Notes: generated by a model not told the origin, from the sequence alone. DNA of 64,000 bases from Pseudomonas sp. RIT-PI-r (GCF_001297015.1 NZ_LIGE01000037.1:248001-312000); one strand, 5' to 3'; shown: positions 9,193 through 17,565, counted from the first letter of the stretch. Made by a program: numbers and translations.

Positions 9193-9704
9193 TCAATACC
9201 TGTCATATATAAATTGGTTTATTCATTGAAAGTGTCTGGCGAACGAAACGTTCACGAACGAGGTGTGTCCACCCTCAACTTGCAACGCCAGACAATCATC
9301 AAGCAATTCATATTTAAAGTAAGCAGGCAACTTCCGAGGAACTTGTAGCCTGGCGGCCATCACCCCAGAAAGAAAAAACCGTTAATTTCTGAAAAATTCA
9401 AGTTCAACTGTAAGAGAGAGACTACAGCGCGCCAGCAATCTGTCTTGGCGCGCCAACTTTTAAAGCAACTTCCGTAAGACCGATACCACACTCTCCTGAT
9501 AATAAAGGCCGTCATCGGCTATTAGAGAGTTAGCACTAAACTGCACTTTTAGCGGGCGATTTAATACCGCTTTTTTTTGATCATTCGCGCGCAGGGATGC
9601 CTGAAAATTCGATTGATGGAAGGCAGCCGTCGGTCAGAAAGCCTTGCGCAGGCCTAAAGATATATCTTAAGTTGTATCTAAACACGACGAGAGAGAAGGA
9701 AAAA
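9193..9704. promoter_or_regulatory. Divergent control region between fimbriae and PadR gene
   Basis: 512 bases without a convincing gene, AT-rich compared with the flanks. It must carry the fimbrial promoter (minus) and the PadR promoter (plus). Seen inside it are an inverted repeat GCGCGCCA/TGGCGCGC (9427-9434 and 9446-9453), a short hairpin followed by eight T (9551-9578), and a perfect palindrome at 9657-9668. A weak plus-strand reading frame from 9597 runs in frame into the PadR gene but lacks a good ribosome site, so I take it as leader. No clear -35/-10 pair could be fixed. Confidence 0.5.
9657..9668. promoter_or_regulatory. Candidate PadR operator palindrome
   Basis: A perfect 12-bp palindrome AAGATATATCTT lies 36 bases before the PadR start, and its TATCT half is repeated 12 bases further on (9675-9679). 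PadR regulators often bind AT-rich palindromes in their own promoters, so this is a plausible autoregulatory site; it is not proven. Confidence 0.45.
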
Positions 9705-10280
9705 ATGAGAGACCATCATGCCCCCCACCGCGAACACGGCGACGCTCGTGACGGCTTCGAGAAACGCCCCGGCCGCGAACGCGGCGGTCGCGGCCCCCGC
9801 GTGTTCGCTCCAGGCGACCTGAAATTATTACTGCTGGCGCTGATTGCCGAACAGCCGTGCCACGGCTATGACCTGATCCGCCAGATTGAAGGCATGTTCG
9901 ATGGCGCCTACAGCCCGAGCCCCGGTGTGATTTACCCGACCCTGACCTTTCTGGAAGAAAGCGACCTGGTTGCCGGTGACGCCGAAGGCGGTAAAAAACG
10001 CTACAGCGTCACCGACGCCGGGCGTCTGTCTTTAACTGAACAAGCCGTGGCACTGGACGGTGTGCGCATGCGCATCGAAGTCAGTAAACGCTCGCTGCGA
10101 GGCCATGATCGCCCACCAGAAATCCATGAAGCCGTGCATAACCTGCGCCATGCCTTGCAAATGCACCACGGGCGCTGGAGCGCCGACGAAATCCTGCGCG
10201 TGCGTGACCTGCTCAACGACACCGCCAAAGCCATTGTCGACGGCCCTGCCGTTCAATTTGCCCAGGAGAAAGCCGAATGA
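9705..10280 (+). CDS. PadR-family transcriptional regulator, YqjI-like
   Basis: 191-residue winged-helix repressor. The start at 9705 has AAGGA four bases upstream; an in-frame upstream ATG at 9597 adds an unlikely 36 residues. Residues about 38-110 form the PadR DNA-binding domain, with CHGYDLIRQIEGMF and the family hallmark SPSPGVIYPTLTFLEE. The N-terminal extension (MRDHHAPHREHGD) is His-rich and then Arg/Gly-rich, like E. coli YqjI, a nickel-sensing repressor of the ferric reductase YqjH. This one has fewer His and no Cys in the extension, so its metal response may differ. It overlaps the next gene, a siderophore-interacting protein, by ATGA. This is the YqjI/YqjH pairing and strongly supports a role in metal-dependent control of iron reduction. 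Confidence 0.88.
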   Translation: MRDHHAPHREHGDARDGFEKRPGRERGGRGPRVFAPGDLKLLLLALIAEQPCHGYDLIRQIEGMFDGAYSPSPGVIYPTLTFLEESDLVAGDAEGGKKRYSVTDAGRLSLTEQAVALDGVRMRIEVSKRSLRGHDRPPEIHEAVHNLRHALQMHHGRWSADEILRVRDLLNDTAKAIVDGPAVQFAQEKAE

Positions 10281-11065
10281 CCGCAGTCGATACCCAAACC
10301 ATTCACCGCGTGATGCACGAAATCAAACGCCGCAAGCTTGAAGTCTTGCGCGTGGTCGACCTGACCCCGCGCATGCGCCGTATCACCCTCGGCGGGCCGG
10401 AGCTGGCCGGGTTCGTCAGCCTGGGCACGGACGATCACGTCAAGCTGCTGTTCCCGCAGAACGCCGAACAAACGGCCGCGCTGGAGACCATGGTGCTCGG
10501 CGCTGGCAAGGACAACGGGCCGATGCCGGAAATGCGCGACTACACCCCGCGTCGTTACGACCTCGATGCGCTGGAACTGGACATCGATTTTGTTCTGCAC
10601 GGTGACGGCCCGGCGTCGACCTGGGCCGAGCAAGCGCAACCCGGGCAATTCCTGCACATCGGTGGCCCGCGCGGCTCGATGATCGTGCCGGACATCTTCG
10701 ACAGCTATTTGCTGATCGGCGATGAAACTGCCCTGCCCGCCATCGCCCGCCGCCTCGAAGGCCTGGCGGCCAATCGCAAGGCGCTGGTGGTGATCGAAGT
10801 GGAGAACGGCGCCGAGCAGCAAGTGCTGGAGAGTCCGGCGCAGGTCAATGTGATCTGGGTGTTGCGCGAAGGCAGCAAGGACAACCTGCTGGCGACGGTG
10901 AAGCAATTGCAGGTGCCCAAGGGCAATCTGTATGCGTGGGTGGCGACCGAAACGAAAGTCTCGCGGCAGATTCGCCGGGTGCTGATTGATGAGCATGGGC
11001 TCGATGAGCAGCTCATCAAAGCGGTCGGTTACTGGCGCGCCGAAGGCACTCCTGAAGAAGAGTGA
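10277..11065 (+). CDS. Siderophore-interacting protein / ferric-chelate reductase (YqjH-like)
   Basis: 262-residue cytoplasmic flavoprotein that reduces ferric siderophores to release iron. The FAD-binding barrel carries TPRRYDLDALELDIDFVLH and GPASTWAEQAQPGQFLHIGG (about residues 90-135), the usual SIP signature. A C-terminal NAD(P)H-binding region follows, with DETALPAIARRLE and a conserved end RRVLIDEHGLDEQLIKAVGYW. It is translationally coupled to the PadR gene through a 4-base overlap, so both are likely made together and repressed by the PadR protein. Length is typical. An inverted-repeat element starts six bases after the stop. Confidence 0.9.
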   Translation: MTAVDTQTIHRVMHEIKRRKLEVLRVVDLTPRMRRITLGGPELAGFVSLGTDDHVKLLFPQNAEQTAALETMVLGAGKDNGPMPEMRDYTPRRYDLDALELDIDFVLHGDGPASTWAEQAQPGQFLHIGGPRGSMIVPDIFDSYLLIGDETALPAIARRLEGLAANRKALVVIEVENGAEQQVLESPAQVNVIWVLREGSKDNLLATVKQLQVPKGNLYAWVATETKVSRQIRRVLIDEHGLDEQLIKAVGYWRAEGTPEEE

Positions 11066-11070
11066 TATCC

Positions 11071-11160
11071 CTTGTAGGAGCTGCCGCAGGCTGCGATCTT
11101 TTGATCTTGTTTTTGAAAAAGCAAAGTCAAAAGATCGCAGCCTGCGGCAGCTCCTACAAG
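11071..11160. repeat. REP pair, family A (34-bp arms)
   Basis: A near-complete palindrome with perfect 34-base arms (11071-11104 and 11127-11160) starting CTTGTAGGAGCTGCCGCAGG. The same arm occurs at 12132, 41540 and 56799, so it is a dispersed REP-type doublet. Placed between convergent genes, it may also act as an RNA 3' end. Confidence 0.85.
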
Positions 11161-11164
11161 TGCT

Positions 11165-11803
11165 TTAACTTCGTGCAAATCTCCAGCGGTCGAGACCAAT
11201 GACCACCAAGCCAATCACCACAAACCCCAGCAATATCCCCCCGGCATTGATCAGCACCTGTGGATAACCCAACACCGCCACGTCAATAAACGGATATGCA
11301 TACGCGCCGAGCAAATGCCCGCGCAACAACGCGTAGATGAAATACGCCAGCGGATAAATCAGCCACACCGGCAGATGCCACCAGCGCAAAGTGCCCTTGG
11401 GCACGCACGCCCACCAATAGCCCAGAAACAGCAGCGGCATCACGTCGTGCAGCAGTTCATCGGCGACAAATTGCCAACCTTCGGGATGCCACAAATGCCG
11501 CAGCAAAATGCTGTAGGCCAGTCCGACCACAGCAATGCTCACGGCAATCCCACTGCTGACCCACGGCTGCAAAAACCAGCGGCGCGCAGCGGATTCGCGC
11601 GCGGTCACGGCACAGGTCAGCACCGTCGCCACCAGCGTATTGGTCAAAATCGTGAAGTAACTGAAAAAGCTCACCAGCCCGCCCAACAGGCTGGCGCCAA
11701 CACTCAAGCGCGCGAAGAAAATCAGGTACAGCTGAATGCCCAACCCCGCCCAGCCCAATACGGCCGCGCAGGTGATCAGGCGATGTCGCCACACGGCGTC
11801 CAT
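11165..11803 (-). CDS. Pr6Pr-family integral membrane protein
   Basis: 212-residue inner-membrane protein with about six hydrophobic segments spread along its length, for example CAAVLGWAGLGIQLYLIFF, VSIAVVGLAYSILL and ILLGFVVIGLVVIGL. The motif YFTILTNTLVA near residue 50 and HDVMPLLFLGYWW near 120 fit the Pr6Pr/FAR-17a-like membrane family, whose function in bacteria is unknown to me. It begins one base after the VF530-type gene ends, so the two probably form a small minus-strand transcript. The 3' end abuts a REP pair. Family placement is moderately sure; no activity is proposed. Confidence 0.75.
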   Translation of the reverse strand: MDAVWRHRLITCAAVLGWAGLGIQLYLIFFARLSVGASLLGGLVSFFSYFTILTNTLVATVLTCAVTARESAARRWFLQPWVSSGIAVSIAVVGLAYSILLRHLWHPEGWQFVADELLHDVMPLLFLGYWWACVPKGTLRWWHLPVWLIYPLAYFIYALLRGHLLGAYAYPFIDVAVLGYPQVLINAGGILLGFVVIGLVVIGLDRWRFARS

Positions 11804-11804
11804 C

Positions 11805-12035
11805 TCAAAGCGGTCGCTTGGTGCGCATCAGCTTCACGTACAGACGCTCGACCTTCTCCCGCGCCCACGGGGTTTTACGCAGGAACGTCAGGCTCGACTT
11901 GATGCTCGGGTCGCTCTTGAAGCAGCGAATATCGATGCGCTCGGCCAGCCCCGACCATTCGTAATGGGTCACCAGTGCGTTGAGGATCTGTTCGAGGGTG
12001 ACGCCGTGCAGCGGATCGGGGGTTTGGTCGTTCAT
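11805..12035 (-). CDS. VF530-family small protein
   Basis: 76-residue protein matching the VF530/DUF2132 family: an opening DPLHGVTLEQILNALVTHYEW, then IRCFKSDPSIKSSLTFLRKTPWAR and a basic C-terminal helix. Family members are small, helical and described as possible DNA-binding proteins; no function is known to me. It sits directly upstream of the Pr6Pr-like membrane gene with a single-base spacer. The full family length is present. Confidence 0.88.
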   Translation of the reverse strand: MNDQTPDPLHGVTLEQILNALVTHYEWSGLAERIDIRCFKSDPSIKSSLTFLRKTPWAREKVERLYVKLMRTKRPL

Positions 12036-12131
12036 GCCAGGCCTTTGGGCGAAGTGAAAATGCAGAAGCCGCGCACCTTAGCCGAGGGGGTGGTTCGGTG
12101 GAAGGGCTTCCTTCAAATGTAGGTCAAGGTC

Positions 12132-12207
12132 AAAAGATCGCAGCCTTCGGCAGCTCCTACAGGTGTACGCATTTCAATGTAGGAGCTGCCGAAGGCTGCG
12201 ATCTTTT
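12132..12207. repeat. REP pair, family A, in the OprB upstream gap
   Basis: Two outward-facing 30-base arms (AAAAGATCGCAGCCTTCGGC... and its inverse) around a short spacer. The gap 12036-12368 otherwise holds only the upstream regions of the VF530 and OprB genes; I see no further gene there. Confidence 0.8.
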
Positions 12208-12368
12208 CGCACTGTTACCAAATCCGAAAGGATGCATGTTTATAAAAGGCCTTTGTCTTTTTGTTACAGATCATTATCCTGCCGCCCTTCCGCTGAATCG
12301 CTTCACTGCCTGCGACATATTGAAGCGCACGAATTGCACCCCCGAAAACACCAAAAAAAGACTTATCC

Positions 12369-13730
12369 ATGCCCGATTTTTCCTTCTCCCGAGACAGCGC
12401 TATCTCAGCCCTGCGCACCCTTGGCAGCTGCACTGCGCTAGGTCTCGCCACCTGCGCACAAGCGGCGCCCGCGTTCGACAGTGAATCACCGTACATGCTC
12501 GGTGACTGGAACGGCACGCGCACCGAACTCTCGGAAAAAGGCTACGACTTCAAACTCGATTACACCGGCGAAATGGGCAGCAACCTGCACGGTGGCTATG
12601 ACCATGACCGCACCGCGCGTTACAGCGATCAGTTCGGTCTGGGCACGCACCTGGACCTGCAAAAGATCCTCGGCTGGGACGACGCCGAGTTTCAACTGAC
12701 CATCACCAAGCGCAGCGGCAACAACATCAGCAACGACCGCATCAACGATCCGCGTGTCGGTGGTTTCACCTCGGCCCAGGAAGTCTGGGGCCGTGGCCAG
12801 ACCACACGCCTGACGCAGATGTGGTACCAGCAGAAGTTCTTCGATCAGAAACTCGACATCAAGGTCGGCCGTTTCGGCGAAGGCGAAGATTTCAACAGCT
12901 TCCCGTGCGACTTCCAGAACCTCGCGTTCTGCGGCTCGCAGGTCGGCAACTGGGTCGGCGGCATCTGGTACAACTGGCCGGTCAGCCAATGGGCGCTGCG
13001 CGTCAAATATCACCTGACCCCCGAGTTGTACGCACAGGTCGGCGCCTACGAGCAGAACCCGTCGAACCTCGATCGCGGCAACGGCTTCAAGCTCAGCGGC
13101 AGCGGCACTCAGGGCGCGATCCTGCCGATCGAACTGGTGTGGACACCGAAGCTCAACGGCCTGCCGGGTGAATATCGCGCCGGTTATTACTACAGCAATG
13201 CCAAGGCCACCGATGCTTACAAAGATCAGAATGGCCAACCGGCAGCGCTGAGCGGCGAAGCCTACCGCAGCGCGTCGAGCAAACACGGGGTGTGGCTGGG
13301 CATTCAGCAGCAAATCACCAGCGTCGCCAGCGACAACAGTCGCGGCTTGAGCGTGTTTGCCAATGGCACGATGCACGACAAGAAAACCAACGCGATCGAC
13401 AACTACGTGCAGGCCGGCATCACCTACAAAGGCCCGTTCGATGCGCGCGCCAAGGACGACATCGGCTTCGCCCTCGCCCGCGTGCACGTCAACCCGGCCT
13501 ACCGCAAAAACGCCGAAGCCAGTAACCGCGCCAACGCCGTGTATGACTACGACGACCCGTCGTTCCTGCCACCGCAAGACACCGAATACAGCGCCGAGCT
13601 GTATTACGGCGTGCACGTGACCAACTGGCTGACCGTACGCCCGAACCTGCAATACATCCGCCACCCCGGTGGCGTGAACGACGTCGACGACGCCCTGATC
13701 GGCGGGATCAAGATCCAGTCCTCGTTCTAA
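12369..13730 (+). CDS. oprB: Carbohydrate-selective porin OprB
   Basis: 453-residue outer-membrane porin for glucose and related sugars. A signal peptide (LGLATCAQAAPA) precedes a mature region starting with SPYMLGDWNGTRTELSEKG, the typical OprB opening. A beta-barrel of alternating strands follows, rich in Trp/Tyr/Asp, including GRFGEGEDFNSFPCDFQNL and WVGGIWYNWPVSQWA. The protein ends in FxxS-type SSF, an outer-membrane insertion signal. The membrane glucose dehydrogenase Gcd lies 217 bases downstream on the same strand, so sugar uptake and periplasmic oxidation are linked here. The region before the ATG has no strong ribosome site, which leaves some doubt about the exact start. Confidence 0.92.
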   Translation: MPDFSFSRDSAISALRTLGSCTALGLATCAQAAPAFDSESPYMLGDWNGTRTELSEKGYDFKLDYTGEMGSNLHGGYDHDRTARYSDQFGLGTHLDLQKILGWDDAEFQLTITKRSGNNISNDRINDPRVGGFTSAQEVWGRGQTTRLTQMWYQQKFFDQKLDIKVGRFGEGEDFNSFPCDFQNLAFCGSQVGNWVGGIWYNWPVSQWALRVKYHLTPELYAQVGAYEQNPSNLDRGNGFKLSGSGTQGAILPIELVWTPKLNGLPGEYRAGYYYSNAKATDAYKDQNGQPAALSGEAYRSASSKHGVWLGIQQQITSVASDNSRGLSVFANGTMHDKKTNAIDNYVQAGITYKGPFDARAKDDIGFALARVHVNPAYRKNAEASNRANAVYDYDDPSFLPPQDTEYSAELYYGVHVTNWLTVRPNLQYIRHPGGVNDVDDALIGGIKIQSSF

Positions 13731-13746
13731 AGCACACCACGGATCA

Positions 13747-13841
13747 AATGTAGGAGTGAGCCTGCTCGCGATGGCGGTGTTTCAGGCGACATCTCCAGAG
13801 ACTGACACACCGCTATCGCGAGCAGGCTCACTCCTACAAAT
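13747..13841. repeat. REP pair, family B
   Basis: Inverted doublet with arms TGTAGGAGTGAGCCTGCTCG and its complement, separating oprB from gcd. The same arm recurs at 20303, 34909, 37269 and 59483. Confidence 0.85.
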
Positions 13842-13947
13842 GAATTTCGTTAGCTAGACAAGTTTTTATCTGAACCATGCCTGTGCCAAATCGTCATCTA
13901 AAGTGACTACAGCGCGGGACTACATAAACGTCACGGAGAATCACACT

Positions 13948-16359
13948 ATGAGCACCGAAAGTGCTTCGAGTCGGGGCCGTTTGCTACCGAGCCTGCTCGG
14001 CATTCTGCTTCTACTGATGGGCCTGGCCATGTTGGCCGGAGGGGTCAAGCTGAGCATGCTCGGCGGCTCGTTGTATTACCTGCTGGCCGGTATCGGCATT
14101 GCGCTGAGCGGCATCCTGTTGCTGATGCGCCGTCGCGCGGCACTGGGCCTGTACGCCATCGTTCTGTTCGCCAGCACCGTCTGGGCACTGTGGGAAGTCG
14201 GTCTGGACTGGTGGCAACTGGTGCCACGTCTGGCCCTGTGGTTCGTCCTCGGCTTCGTGATGTTGCTGCCGTGGTTCCGTCGTCCGCTGCTGCTTGACGG
14301 CCCTGCGCCGATGGGCACTCGCGGTCTGACCGTGGCCGTGGTTCTGGCCGGCCTCACCGCGCTGATCAGCCTGTTCACCCACCCGGGCGAAACCTTCGGC
14401 GAACTGGGCCGCGACACCGCCGACACCAGCAGCACCGCACCAGCGATGCCCGATGGCGACTGGCAGGCCTACGGCCGCACCGAATTCGGTGACCGTTATT
14501 CGCCGCTGAAACAGATCACCCCGGCCAACGTCGGCAAGCTGCAAGAAGCCTGGCGCATCCAGACCGGCGACCTGCCAACGGCGGATGACCCGGTCGAGCT
14601 GACCAACGAAAACACCCCGCTGAAAGCCAACGGCATGGTCTACGCCTGCACCGCGCACAGCAAAGTGTTGGCCCTGGATCCGGACACCGGTAAAGAACTG
14701 TGGCGCTTCGACCCGCAGATCAAGAGCCCGGTCGGCTTCAAAGGCTTCGCCCACATGACCTGCCGTGGCGTGTCGTACTACGACGAAGCCGCGTACGCCA
14801 AAACTGAAAACGCAGCCTCCGCGGTGATTTCCGAAGCCGGCAAAGCCGTTGCTCAGGCCTGCCCGCGTCGTCTGTACCTGCCAACCGCTGATGCCCGTCT
14901 GATCGCGCTGAACGCCGACACCGGCAAAATCTGCGAAGGCTTCGGCAAAAACGGCGTGGTTGACCTGACCCAAGGCATCGGCCCGTTCACCGCTGGTGGC
15001 TACTACTCCACCTCGCCGGCCGCGATTACTCGTGATCTGGTGATCATGGGCGGTCACGTCACCGACAACGAATCGACCAACGAGCCATCGGGCGTGATCC
15101 GCGCCTTCGACGTGCGCGACGGTCACCTCGTGTGGAACTGGGACAGCGACAAACCAGACGCCACCGAGCCTCTGGCGCCGGGCGAAACCTACAGCCGCAA
15201 CTCGGCGAACATGTGGTCGCTGGCCAGTGTCGACGAAAAACTCGGCATGGTTTACCTGCCACTGGGCAACCAGACTCCAGACCAGTGGGGCGCAGACCGC
15301 ACCCCGGGCGCCGAGAAATTCAGCGCCGGTATCGTTGCTCTGGACCTGGCCACCGGTAAAGTGCGCTGGAACTACCAGTTCACCCACCACGACCTGTGGG
15401 ACATGGACGTTGGCAGCCAGCCAACCCTGCTCGACATGAAAACCGCCGACGGCGTGAAACCGGCGCTGATCGCCCCGACCAAACAGGGCAGCCTGTACGT
15501 CCTCGACCGTCGTGACGGCACGCCGATCATTCCGATCAAGGAAATCCCGGTTCCGCAAGGCGCCGTGAAAGGCGACCACACCGCACCGACCCAGGCCCGT
15601 TCGGACCTCAACCTGCTGGCCCCGGAACTGACCGAAAAAGCCATGTGGGGCGCGAGCCCGTTCGACCAGATGCTGTGCCGCATCCAGTTCAAAGAACTGC
15701 GTTATGAAGGCCAGTACACCCCGCCGTCGGAACAGGGCAGCCTGATCTACCCGGGTAACGTGGGCGTGTTCAACTGGGGCGGCGTCTCGGTCGATCCGGT
15801 TCGCCAAATGCTGTTCACCAGCCCGAACTACATGGCCTTCGTTTCGAAAATGGTGCCACGCGAGCAAGTCGCCGCCGACAGCAAACGCGAAAGCGAAACC
15901 GCTGGCGTGCAACCGAACACTGGCGCGCCATACGCCGTGATCATGCACCCGTTCATGTCGCCACTCGGCGTACCGTGCCAGGCCCCGTCCTGGGGCTACG
16001 TTGCCGGTATCGACCTGACCACCGGCAAAGTCGTGTGGAAACGCAAAAACGGCACCAGCCGCGACAGCTCGCCCATCCCGATCGGCTTCACCCTGGGCGT
16101 GCCTAGCATGGGCGGCTCGATGGTCACGGCTGGCGGCGTCGGCTTCCTCAGCGGCACCCTCGACCAGTACCTGCGCGCGTACGACGTCAACAGCGGCAAA
16201 GAGCTGTGGAAATCGCGTCTGCCGGCGGGTGGTCAAGCGACCCCGATGACCTACACCGGCAAGGACGGCAAGCAATACGTTCTGCTCGTTGTCGGCGGTC
16301 ACGGCTCGCTGGGCACTAAAATGGGCGACTACATCATTGCCTACAAACTGCCGGAATAA
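13948..16359 (+). CDS. gcd: Membrane-bound PQQ-dependent glucose dehydrogenase
   Basis: 803-residue quinoprotein that oxidises glucose to gluconate in the periplasm and passes electrons to ubiquinone. The start at 13948 has GGAG nine bases upstream; a GTG at 13903 adds 15 unlikely residues. The first 150 residues hold five membrane helices. The rest is a PQQ propeller with repeated Trp-docking motifs of the type ALDLATGKVRWNYQ and AYDVNSGKELWKS. The substrate region GDWQAYGRTEFGDRYSPLKQ and the HDLWDMDVGSQP motif are those of the glucose/quinate/shikimate group. Gcd is preferred over quinate dehydrogenase because of the adjacent OprB porin, though sequence alone does not fully exclude the latter. 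A terminator follows directly. Confidence 0.93.
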   Translation: MSTESASSRGRLLPSLLGILLLLMGLAMLAGGVKLSMLGGSLYYLLAGIGIALSGILLLMRRRAALGLYAIVLFASTVWALWEVGLDWWQLVPRLALWFVLGFVMLLPWFRRPLLLDGPAPMGTRGLTVAVVLAGLTALISLFTHPGETFGELGRDTADTSSTAPAMPDGDWQAYGRTEFGDRYSPLKQITPANVGKLQEAWRIQTGDLPTADDPVELTNENTPLKANGMVYACTAHSKVLALDPDTGKELWRFDPQIKSPVGFKGFAHMTCRGVSYYDEAAYAKTENAASAVISEAGKAVAQACPRRLYLPTADARLIALNADTGKICEGFGKNGVVDLTQGIGPFTAGGYYSTSPAAITRDLVIMGGHVTDNESTNEPSGVIRAFDVRDGHLVWNWDSDKPDATEPLAPGETYSRNSANMWSLASVDEKLGMVYLPLGNQTPDQWGADRTPGAEKFSAGIVALDLATGKVRWNYQFTHHDLWDMDVGSQPTLLDMKTADGVKPALIAPTKQGSLYVLDRRDGTPIIPIKEIPVPQGAVKGDHTAPTQARSDLNLLAPELTEKAMWGASPFDQMLCRIQFKELRYEGQYTPPSEQGSLIYPGNVGVFNWGGVSVDPVRQMLFTSPNYMAFVSKMVPREQVAADSKRESETAGVQPNTGAPYAVIMHPFMSPLGVPCQAPSWGYVAGIDLTTGKVVWKRKNGTSRDSSPIPIGFTLGVPSMGGSMVTAGGVGFLSGTLDQYLRAYDVNSGKELWKSRLPAGGQATPMTYTGKDGKQYVLLVVGGHGSLGTKMGDYIIAYKLPE

Positions 16360-16379
16360 GTTTCAACGGCGGTAAAACA

Positions 16380-16413
16380 AAGGCGATGCCCCGCAAGGGA
16401 CATCGCCTTTTTT
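16380..16413 (+). terminator. Rho-independent terminator of gcd
   Basis: Nine-base stem AAGGCGATG/CATCGCCTT followed by six T, 21 bases after the gcd stop. Strong and unambiguous in form. Confidence 0.9.
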
Positions 16414-16499
16414 GTGCACGCCATTTCTGCATCCACAGGTTGAAAAGTGTTTATCTGTGGGAAAGGTACTCGTCCTACAGACGTTGAAAGTGGCGCGGA

Positions 16500-16803
16500 G
16501 TTTTCCGACAAGTCGCGTCGGTTGTGCCTCGGAAATCGGCTGGATAGGCTCTGGGGGTCGCTACAAATTCAGCGAACGGGCGTCGCGGCCCGAGCAGTTC
16601 ATTCGATTTGATGCATAATCGCCGACCCAAACGGGAGCGCTCAGGTGCTTGTTGTTTGGTTTGATGGTGGCTGTGCGCGGGATACCTTCGGGTATGCCGA
16701 GATTGCCGAATGGCTCGGTCCGCGAACCTGCGTACAGCTGCCACCCTTTGTCGCGTCGCGGCGATTGAGAGTGACAGCCCCACTTATCATTCGGAGCTTC
16801 ACC
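16500..16803 (+). ncRNA. Structured leader or small RNA upstream of DUF6124 gene
   Basis: The 300 bases before the DUF6124 start are rich in predicted hairpins: CCGAC/GTCGG (16505-16521), TCGCT/AGCGA (16558-16575), and a stem capped by a UUCG tetraloop (16678-16699: CGG, a G-G mismatch, ATACC-TTCG-GGTAT, CCG). Another short stem lies at 16706-16718. A closing helix, GGTGGC (16666-16671) with GCCACC (16740-16745), encloses the last two. The frame is open from 16645 into the gene, but hairpin design and weak codon use favour RNA. From memory, similar leaders precede other DUF6124 genes in this genus; this was not checked. Confidence 0.5.
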
Positions 16804-17175
16804 ATGATCAAACCAACACCCAATCCGCCCGCAGCGGACGACACCACCCCCTACGAATTCCCCGACTCAAAAAGAGTCCATGACGCAGCCGAACGCGCCC
16901 TCGACCACTACCTCAAACCCAACGCCCTAACCCTGCGCTTCCACAAACCCAGCACCATGTTCCAGGTCGCCCCCGACCAAGACAACGAAAGCCTGCTGGT
17001 CCACGCCTGTGAATCCCTGGCCCAAGCCAGCCTCATGACCAGCGACATCGCCGCGTACATCGAACTGCCGCAGCGACGCACCATCCTGGCGATCCAGCAA
17101 ATCATCATGCTCGCCGAACTCGCGGTGAACCGCGCACTGGATAACCACGAAATATCCCCCCCCACTCACAACTGA
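16804..17175 (+). CDS. DUF6124 family protein
   Basis: 123-residue small protein of a family frequent in P. fluorescens-group genomes and without known function. Typical features are the opening IKPTPNPP, the helical stretch KRVHDAAERALDHYLKP, then VAPDQDNESLLVHACESLAQA and a C-terminal helix QIIMLAELAVNRALDN. It is helical and has neither signal peptide nor membrane segment. An in-frame start at 16645 would add 53 residues that overlap the structured leader; I reject it because the family begins at MIKP. Gene and leader seem to form one unit between the gcd terminator and a repeat-filled gap. Confidence 0.8.
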   Translation: MIKPTPNPPAADDTTPYEFPDSKRVHDAAERALDHYLKPNALTLRFHKPSTMFQVAPDQDNESLLVHACESLAQASLMTSDIAAYIELPQRRTILAIQQIIMLAELAVNRALDNHEISPPTHN

Positions 17176-17179
17176 AAAG

Positions 17180-17329
17180 CCCCTCACCCTAACCCTCTCC
17201 CGGAGGGAGAGGGGACTGACCGAGGTGTTTGGGATAGACACGCCGACGTGCAATACCGAGCCGAACTCACATTCTGAAAAGCCCAAAAACCGGCCCCCTC
17301 TCCCTCGGGAGAGGGCTGGGGTGAGGGGC
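17180..17329. repeat. Intergenic repeat with CCCTCACCC/GGGTGAGGG ends, single copy
   Basis: The element starts CCCCTCACCCTAACCCTCTC and ends with the inverse GAGAGGGCTGGGGTGAGGGG. Its interior (GGGAGAGGGGACTGACCGAG ... TGAAAAGCCCAAAAACCGG) is the reverse complement of the unit that is tandemly amplified at 23454-24019. It lies right after the DUF6124 gene. Confidence 0.8.
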
Positions 17330-17400
17330 GAACCCACCAAAAAACCAAAGCCAAACACCCGCTCTTCACCACTCAATAGGCCGAGTGTCAGCTCGCCTGC

Positions 17401-17432
17401 TCTTGATCTTGATCTTGATCTTGATCTTGATC
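17401..17432. repeat. Hexanucleotide tandem repeat (TCTTGA)5
   Basis: Five full TCTTGA copies plus TC in a non-coding stretch. The number of copies could vary by slippage. No promoter or gene that it would control is evident. Confidence 0.85.
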
Positions 17433-17460
17433 CACGAGCGACGTCGGAAGGCTGAGTGGA

Positions 17461-17565
17461 GGGATTGATCCGGGCGTGGGAGCGCAGCGACCGTTTGGCG
17501 CAGCCAAACACAGCGAGAGGAGGTGCAGCGAAGCAAACCGTAGGCGCTGCGCCCGGATCGATCCC
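17461..17565. repeat. Long imperfect palindrome in repeat-filled gap before lon
   Basis: GGGATTGATCCGGGCG (17461-17476) and CGCCCGGATCGATCCC (17550-17565) pair with one mismatch and enclose a smaller hairpin TTGGC-GCA-GCCAA. The 685-base gap 17176-17860 consists of this palindrome, the two repeats listed above and a further stretch (about 17600-17700, AAGGTGACTCGCCGTAAGGG) that looks like another dispersed element. I see no credible gene in it. Confidence 0.6.

Noticed and set aside
14011..16302. A 763-codon minus-strand open frame across gcd
   Set aside because: It lies wholly antisense to an intact gcd with clear motifs. Long antisense frames arise from the strong GC bias at third codon positions; the translation has no recognisable domain.
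16645..16803. N-terminal extension of the DUF6124 protein
   Set aside because: The stretch forms stable hairpins, and the family starts at MIKP (16804). Kept only as an alternative.
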